From NCBI GenBank assembly GCA_020217265.1, contig JAIWOS010000178.1, positions 1-14,456 of the forward strand: a stretch of 14,456 bases of DNA. Direction: 5' to 3'. The position numbers were made by a program, and so were the translations under genes. Positions 8,119-12,290 of the stretch are shown here, in pieces. Origin of the DNA: Thiobacillus sp. (GTDB lineage: Bacteria; Pseudomonadota; Gammaproteobacteria; Burkholderiales; Thiobacillaceae). The notes under the pieces were generated by a model. The model was given only the letters and a program-made list of their open reading frames with translations, was not told the DNA's origin and did no database searches. Each line of letters opens with the position of its first letter. Within the stretch, counting starts at the first letter, position 1.

Positions 8119-8427
8119 TCAGTCCGGCCAGACACGCTGCGGATGCAGGGTGCCATTGGAATCGGGAATGCCGCCGGCGTGCACGCGGGTCGCGCTCGGC
8201 TGAGCGGCCGGCGACTTCGCCGTGGCTGCGGCCGCGGGCGCCGGTTTGGGAGCGGCTGGCTTGGCTGCGGTCTTTGCCGGGGCCGCCTTGGCTGCGACGG
8301 GTTTGGCGGCCGGTTTGGCGGCGACAGCACGTTTGGGGGCGGGCCGGGCTGCCGGTTTCGCGGCAGGCTGCTGTGCAGCCTTGGCCTGGCGGACGCTGGC
8401 CGCCAGTTTGTCTTTCATCGTGCTCAT
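8119..8427 (-). CDS. mcdB: Carboxysome positioning adaptor McdB (alpha-carboxysome type)
   Basis: It encodes 102 residues, almost entirely low complexity: a basic N-terminus (KDKLAASVRQAKAAQQ), a long Ala-Lys-Pro tract with repeated AAKPAAKP-like units (about 20-75), and a conserved-looking C-terminus GGIPDSNGTLHPQRVWPD. McdB proteins are intrinsically disordered adaptors that load on carboxysomes and stimulate the ATPase of McdA, spacing carboxysomes over the nucleoid. Alpha-type McdB carries a near-terminal tryptophan important for carboxysome association; here it is W100 in RVWPD. The start codon overlaps the mcdA stop as ATGA, implying translational coupling, and a GAGGTG ribosome-binding site is present. 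The Lys/Ala/Pro composition alone could suggest a histone H1-like protein, but its position beside mcdA and the terminal motif favour McdB. Confidence 0.85.
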   Translation of the reverse strand: MSTMKDKLAASVRQAKAAQQPAAKPAARPAPKRAVAAKPAAKPVAAKAAPAKTAAKPAAPKPAPAAAATAKSPAAQPSATRVHAGGIPDSNGTLHPQRVWPD

Positions 8428-9056
8428 GCGATCACCTCATTGATTATGGCTTCGATTTCAGCCACGGCGGGAGCGCCGCGACTGCCCAGCTGATAGACCG
8501 AGGCACCTTCGAGCGCGGCGGCGCGGTAAATGGCGCGGCGGCGGATCCCTGCGTCGAGCACCGGGAGTCCGAATTCCGCCAGCGCATCGTGCATGGCCAC
8601 CGACAGCGCGCTCTTGGGTTCAAGCTGGTTGAGCACCAGATACGCCTGCAGCTCGGGATTGCGCTTCTTCGCTTCGGCAATTTCCTCGGGCAGCTTGAGA
8701 CTCGCCCACAGGTCCACCGGCGACGGCAGCACCGGGATCAACGCCAGATCGCAGGCGCGCATTGCGGCCTGCGGACCGTGCGCGTCGATCGAGGGCGGAC
8801 AGTCGAGCACGGCATAGCGGTAGGCCTTGAAGGTTTTCTTCAGGTCCGCCGCCTCCCAGCGACCGTTCAGGGTCTTGACCGTTGCGGGGAACGGCGCCCC
8901 GCCCGAGCTCGCCCATTGCAGCGATGAGCCCTGCGGGTCCAGATCTACCACGACGGTTTCGCCGCGCCGCGCCAGACCTGCGGCCAGATTCATGGCCAGC
9001 GTGGTCTTGCCCGCGCCGCCCTTCTGGTTGATGACCGCGATGATGCGGGTGGCCAT
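8424..9056 (-). CDS. mcdA: Carboxysome-positioning ParA-type ATPase McdA
   Basis: It encodes 210 residues of the ParA/MinD P-loop family. The deviant Walker A motif QKGGAGKTT gives the signature lysine K12 and nucleotide-binding K17. Walker A' is VVVDLDPQGSS with D40, and Walker B is YAVLDCPPS. In the ATP state such proteins dimerise and bind nucleoid DNA non-specifically; McdB-stimulated hydrolysis creates gradients that distribute cargo. Location within an alpha-carboxysome operon immediately before mcdB identifies the cargo as carboxysomes rather than a chromosome or plasmid, and no ParB gene is nearby. One base separates its ATG from the preceding acRAF stop (TGAGATG) and it overlaps mcdB by four bases, so all three are translationally linked. 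Confidence 0.93.
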   Translation of the reverse strand: MATRIIAVINQKGGAGKTTLAMNLAAGLARRGETVVVDLDPQGSSLQWASSGGAPFPATVKTLNGRWEAADLKKTFKAYRYAVLDCPPSIDAHGPQAAMRACDLALIPVLPSPVDLWASLKLPEEIAEAKKRNPELQAYLVLNQLEPKSALSVAMHDALAEFGLPVLDAGIRRRAIYRAAALEGASVYQLGSRGAPAVAEIEAIINEVIA

Positions 9057-9057
9057 C

Positions 9058-9321
9058 TCAACTCCGCACGATCAGCGCATCGACCCGGCGCGCGAAGACG
9101 GTATCGGCGTCGCTCAGGGTTTCCCCGTCCGCGGCCTCGAGCGTGACGTTGACGTAGGTCGTGCCGAAGTTGATGTTCTGCGGATGGACGCCGGTTTCCT
9201 CCGACAAGGCCGCGAGCGCGTCGAGAAACGCCCGGGTCTCGCCGTAGGCGCCGAACGAAAAACGCCGGAACAGCGTCGGCGGCTTGCCGCGCGCTTCCCA
9301 GCCTGCCGGCAGTTCAGCCAT
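9058..9321 (-). CDS. Alpha-carboxysome RuBisCO assembly factor acRAF (pterin-4a-carbinolamine dehydratase-like)
   Basis: It encodes 87 residues starting MAELPAGWEARGKPP. The protein has the pterin-carbinolamine-dehydratase-like fold pattern: the RRFSFGAYGETRAFLDALAA helix region and VHPQNINFGTTYVNVTL strand region. Members of this group in cso operons (acRAF) act as chaperones for form IA RuBisCO assembly and are not expected to act on pterins. The ATG at 9321 is preferred because GGAG lies at proper spacing before it. An in-frame GTG at 9336 would add five residues. Its start overlaps the end of the bacterioferritin-like gene by eight bases, and mcdA follows after one base. Family assignment is strong; in vivo role is transferred from characterised homologues. 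Confidence 0.88.
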   Translation of the reverse strand: MAELPAGWEARGKPPTLFRRFSFGAYGETRAFLDALAALSEETGVHPQNINFGTTYVNVTLEAADGETLSDADTVFARRVDALIVRS

Positions 9322-9748
9322 GTCGTTCTCCGCCACCCAGGGTGGCCAATGCGTTCACGTGTTCCATCTCTTCGCGCAGGATACTGGCGAAAAGCTGGGC
9401 GCATTCGCCGTCGCGCATCCGCTCGGCGTGAGCCAGTGCTTGCTGATACAGGCGCACCGCGTCCACTTCGAGCTGATGATCGGCTGCGAGGAGGGCATCT
9501 GCCGTGCGCCCGAGGCGCGACGGCGGCAGGTTGCCCGCCGACGGCGCGACGCCCAGCTTGATGAGCGATTCCATCAGGCGTTCGGCGTGGCCCAACTCCT
9601 CGATCGCCTCGTGCCGCAATTCCGCCGCAAGCCTGTCGTCGCCCCATAGTCGGGCAAGCACGCTCTGGGCGAGGTACTGCTGCACCGCGCTCATTTCGTG
9701 AGTGAGCGCGCGCGCGAGCCAGCCCAGCGTTCGCGGATCGACGCTCAT
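9314..9748 (-). CDS. bfr: Bacterioferritin-like diiron protein of the carboxysome operon
   Basis: It encodes 144 residues forming a four-helix ferritin-like bundle. All six ferroxidase ligands fall at the same numbers as in E. coli bacterioferritin: E18, E51, H54, E94, E127 and H130 (motifs HEMSAVQQY, EELGHAE, DHQLEVDA, REEMEH). The heme-ligating Met52 is replaced by Leu52, and the C-terminal fifth-helix region is shorter than the usual ~158 residues, so it probably binds no heme and may not form a full 24-mer cage. A GGGAG ribosome-binding site precedes the ATG. Such genes recur in proteobacterial cso operons, where the role is unproven; iron storage or peroxide protection near RuBisCO are possibilities. 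It follows csoS1 by 23 bases and overlaps acRAF. Confidence 0.88.
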   Translation of the reverse strand: MSVDPRTLGWLARALTHEMSAVQQYLAQSVLARLWGDDRLAAELRHEAIEELGHAERLMESLIKLGVAPSAGNLPPSRLGRTADALLAADHQLEVDAVRLYQQALAHAERMRDGECAQLFASILREEMEHVNALATLGGGERHG

Positions 9749-9771
9749 GCTGTCTCCCGATACCGAGCGTG

Positions 9772-10110
9772 TCAGCTCTGCGTCATCGTGATTTCAGCAT
9801 CGCGCCCGCCGCCCGACGCGTCGGGTTTGGTCGGCAGGATGCCTTCGACTTCGCTGTGGACACGGGCGATGATGTGCGCGGCCACCAGACCGTCGCCCAC
9901 GCGCTCGCACGCATCGGCGCCGGCACGAACCGCCGCGTTCACCGCGCCGGTTTCGCCACGCACCAGAACTGTCACGTAGCCACCACCGACGAATTGACGG
10001 CCGATCAGACGAACTTCTGCCGCCTTGGTCATCGCGTCCGCCGCTTCGATCGCGGGAACCAGACCGCGGGTTTCGATCATGCCCAGGGCAATACCCATAC
10101 GTTCAGCCAT
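9772..10110 (-). CDS. csoS1: Major carboxysome shell hexamer CsoS1 (BMC-H)
   Basis: It encodes 112 residues. Residues 5-95 are a single bacterial-microcompartment domain nearly identical to canonical CsoS1 (IALGMIETRGLVPAIEAAD, then GRQFVGGGYVTVLVRGETG). Hexamers of this protein tile the shell facets, with small charged pores that pass bicarbonate. A Gly/Ser-rich C-terminal tail (about 98-112, ending EITMTQS) makes it similar in length to CsoS1B of Halothiobacillus rather than the 98-residue CsoS1A/C. It is the only such gene in this operon, where three tandem copies are common. Strong translation is expected from AAGGAG eight bases before the ATG, and a GC-rich hairpin lies in the 98-base gap upstream. 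Confidence 0.96.
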   Translation of the reverse strand: MAERMGIALGMIETRGLVPAIEAADAMTKAAEVRLIGRQFVGGGYVTVLVRGETGAVNAAVRAGADACERVGDGLVAAHIIARVHSEVEGILPTKPDASGGGRDAEITMTQS

Positions 10111-10208
10111 TTCAATACTCCTTCTTCAGTTCAAAGTTGATAACGAAACTTGCCTTGCCGCGCCAGCGCCCGCTGCGCGGCCGCCGCTTTGCTCTTTACA
10201 CCACCGTG
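10111..10208 (-). promoter_or_regulatory. csoS4B-csoS1 intergenic leader with hairpin and strong ribosome-binding site
   Basis: This 98-base gap is the longest inside the visible carboxysome operon. It holds a GC-rich inverted repeat at 10157-10181: 7-bp outer arms, then one unpaired base, then a 4-bp inner stem closing a 2-base loop. No T-run follows, so it is not a classical terminator. The consensus AAGGAG sits just before csoS1. The combination suggests RNA processing or stabilisation to raise CsoS1 relative to the upstream genes. The structure is seen; its role is inferred. Confidence 0.5.
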
Positions 10209-10454
10209 TCACGCATCCCAGTCGTCGATGATTCCGCAGATGGTGAGATCGGTCATCGTCTTCACATCGGGCATCGCCAGCCTGGCCGCGCTGCCCACGT
10301 TGGTAAACACCCATTTCCCCGGCGGCACGCCGACCGGGTCGGTCGCCACCAGGAGTGCGCCCTTGTTCGTCTCCAGCACGCGCAGCGAGGCGGCCTTGAG
10401 GCCGGGAACCCGCCGCGTGCATACCAGATCGCCCCGGACGCGCATGATTTCCAT
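10209..10454 (-). CDS. csoS4B: Carboxysome vertex pentamer CsoS4B (BMC-P)
   Basis: It encodes 81 residues of the CcmL/EutN pentamer family. Motifs are MRVRGDLVCTRRVPGL at the start, ATDPVGVPPGKWVFTNVGSAAR in the middle and TDLTICGIIDDWDA at the end. Pentamers cap the twelve vertices of the icosahedral shell and prevent CO2 leakage. The ATG at 10454 shares its A with the csoS4A stop (TGATG), implying translational coupling; a second in-frame ATG at 10445 is possible, but MEIMRV matches the usual start of the B paralogue. Order after csoS4A supports the letter B. Confidence 0.94.
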   Translation of the reverse strand: MEIMRVRGDLVCTRRVPGLKAASLRVLETNKGALLVATDPVGVPPGKWVFTNVGSAARLAMPDVKTMTDLTICGIIDDWDA

Positions 10455-10714
10455 CAGGCGTTCGCCTCCGGATCCCAGTGGTCGATGATGCCGACGATGG
10501 TGAGATCGGACGGAAACTCGCGGCTGCCGGCGGCTTCCCGCGCGGCCGACGAACTCACGCAAATCACCCAGTCGCCCGGAATGCAGCCGACGGCGTCCAC
10601 CGCGACGGCGCGTGCGCCGCCGACTTTTTCCTGCACGACCAGGAGCGGCTTGTGGCCGAACTGATCGAGACGGTTGGTCGATACCAGGGTTTTTTCGACG
10701 CGCATGATCCTCAT
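10454..10714 (-). CDS. csoS4A: Carboxysome vertex pentamer CsoS4A (BMC-P)
   Basis: It encodes 86 residues of the CcmL/EutN family and is paralogous to CsoS4B. Visible family motifs are MRIMRVEKTLVSTNRL, AVDAVGCIPGDWVICVSSSAAR and SDLTIVGIIDHWDPE. It forms pentamers at shell vertices. The ATG at 10714 is chosen because MRIMRV matches the family start and GAGGAG lies eight bases upstream. That ribosome-binding site overlaps the csoSCA stop codon (10725-10727), tying its translation to that gene. It ends by sharing one base with csoS4B. Confidence 0.94.
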   Translation of the reverse strand: MRIMRVEKTLVSTNRLDQFGHKPLLVVQEKVGGARAVAVDAVGCIPGDWVICVSSSAAREAAGSREFPSDLTIVGIIDHWDPEANA

Positions 10715-10724
10715 CGAAAGCTCC

Positions 10725-12272
10725 TCAATGTCCCGCGTCCGCGGCCGCGTCTTCGAAGAAGGCGCAACGCTCGGTATCGAAACGGTCCGACACCGCCGTC
10801 CGGCAGGCAAGCAGGCCTTGCGCAGTCAGCGCAGGGTAGCGCGCCTCGATGGCGGCCTTCACGCGTTTGGCGCGCAGCACAGCGCGTGCGCGCGAGCCGG
10901 GTACGTGAGACGAATAATAAAAATGCACCAGAACCGGGACCGGCAGTCCGTGACGGATGTTCAGCCCGGTGAAAATCTTGATCCCCACATCCATGTCGGC
11001 CGCGCCTTCCTCGACCGTGTCGAGGTGGGCGTAGTAATACTTGTTGCGCAACTGGACATAGCTCGTCGCCTCGCCTGCGCAGATCAGCGCCTCGTCATGG
11101 CCGATCACGGCGTAGCGTCCGGCATGGTGCTGAATCACGTATTCGATTTGCGAGAAATTGGCCTCGGCGAGCGCCAGCACCAGCTTCCACATGCCGTCGG
11201 CCATCTTGCCCTGGCCTTCGGCCCAGCCGCCGGCGGCTTCGGCCGCCGCGAGTTCGGCGGCGATCTTGGCGCGCGCGCCCTCCCGGCTCATGCCCAGCGT
11301 GTCGCGATAGAGCGTCGCGGTATCGATGTAGCGGTACGGGCTGACGTCGCCATTGCCATCCGGCAGGTGGATGCGCAGGGCGTCGATGTCGGTGTCTAGC
11401 CCGATCAACAGGATGTCGGGCGCGGCGCCGACACCGTAGGTGTTCTCGACGGCGACGCGCAGTTCGTTGAGACGGGCGAGCGCCGATTCGGTCGCAAGCT
11501 TGTCGTTGCTGCCGTGCGCCGCGCAGCCCTGGTCGCAGGCATGCGAGCTGCTGTAGTGGTAGACCGCGATCTTGAGATAGTTGAGCGATTCGCCGTCGGC
11601 AATCGCGCCGGACAGGCGCTCGAGCTCGCGGTGGCTCCAGTCGACGACATCCGCCTCGACGTCGAACATCGCGCCGGCGTAGGCCTTCACGTAGGTGTTC
11701 CGGTTCGGCGCCATGCGGAACACGAAGGGCAGGAGGCCCTGCAGGCGACCGTCGGCGCACGGCGATATATCGACCGTGTGGTAGCCGCATGCGGCGAGGA
11801 ATTCGGCGGTAATCGGCATCCGCTCGATCCATAGCGCCTGGTCGGCCTCCATGGAATCGACGCTGACCCTGAAGCTTTCGAATACGCAATGCGCATACAA
11901 GGCCTTCATGTCGAGGCCGGACACCCAGGCGTCCTCGAGCATGCCCTGCGGCAGCGCGTATCCCAGCCGTTCCAGCGCGAGACGCTGCGCGCGCTCGACG
12001 AAGTCGTGGTCGTGCTGGTGCGCGGAAATTTCTTTCAGCACGCCGATGATGCGCGAGAAGCGCCCGCGTACGGTTTCTTCGTATTCGTACAGGCGGCGGT
12101 TGAGTTCGGCGTCGACCAGTGCGTGCTCGCAACGCTGCCCCGCGCCGAGGCTGCACGCCGGATTGGCGAGCGCGCCGGTTTCAGCCGCCACCCGCACGGC
12201 GTGCGTTCCGCTGGCACCCGCCTCGCGGGCTTGGGCCTGACGCATCGCGACGAGACGTTTACGCGTATTCAT
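10725..12272 (-). CDS. csoSCA: Carboxysomal beta-type carbonic anhydrase CsoSCA
   Basis: It encodes 515 residues, the normal length for this shell-associated enzyme (formerly CsoS3, epsilon class). It converts bicarbonate to CO2 inside the carboxysome next to RuBisCO. The N-terminal helical region (about 50-145) is followed by the catalytic domain, with zinc ligands C172, H239 and C250 by position against the Halothiobacillus enzyme (C173, H242, C253). The Asp-Arg dyad is D174-R176 in SPCADGR. The third, degenerate symmetric domain occupies the C-terminal third. The disordered first ~50 residues (RLVAMRQAQAREAG onward) may contact RuBisCO, as shown for the Halothiobacillus protein. It lies 18 bases after csoS2 and 10 before csoS4A. 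Confidence 0.96.
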   Translation of the reverse strand: MNTRKRLVAMRQAQAREAGASGTHAVRVAAETGALANPACSLGAGQRCEHALVDAELNRRLYEYEETVRGRFSRIIGVLKEISAHQHDHDFVERAQRLALERLGYALPQGMLEDAWVSGLDMKALYAHCVFESFRVSVDSMEADQALWIERMPITAEFLAACGYHTVDISPCADGRLQGLLPFVFRMAPNRNTYVKAYAGAMFDVEADVVDWSHRELERLSGAIADGESLNYLKIAVYHYSSSHACDQGCAAHGSNDKLATESALARLNELRVAVENTYGVGAAPDILLIGLDTDIDALRIHLPDGNGDVSPYRYIDTATLYRDTLGMSREGARAKIAAELAAAEAAGGWAEGQGKMADGMWKLVLALAEANFSQIEYVIQHHAGRYAVIGHDEALICAGEATSYVQLRNKYYYAHLDTVEEGAADMDVGIKIFTGLNIRHGLPVPVLVHFYYSSHVPGSRARAVLRAKRVKAAIEARYPALTAQGLLACRTAVSDRFDTERCAFFEDAAADAGH

Positions 12273-12290
12273 GATCGCAAGCTGCCGCGC

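Noticed and set aside
8119..8427. Histone H1-like Lys/Ala/Pro DNA-binding protein
   Set aside because: Composition fits, but the four-base overlap with a ParA-type gene inside a cso operon and the terminal RVWPD motif fit McdB better.
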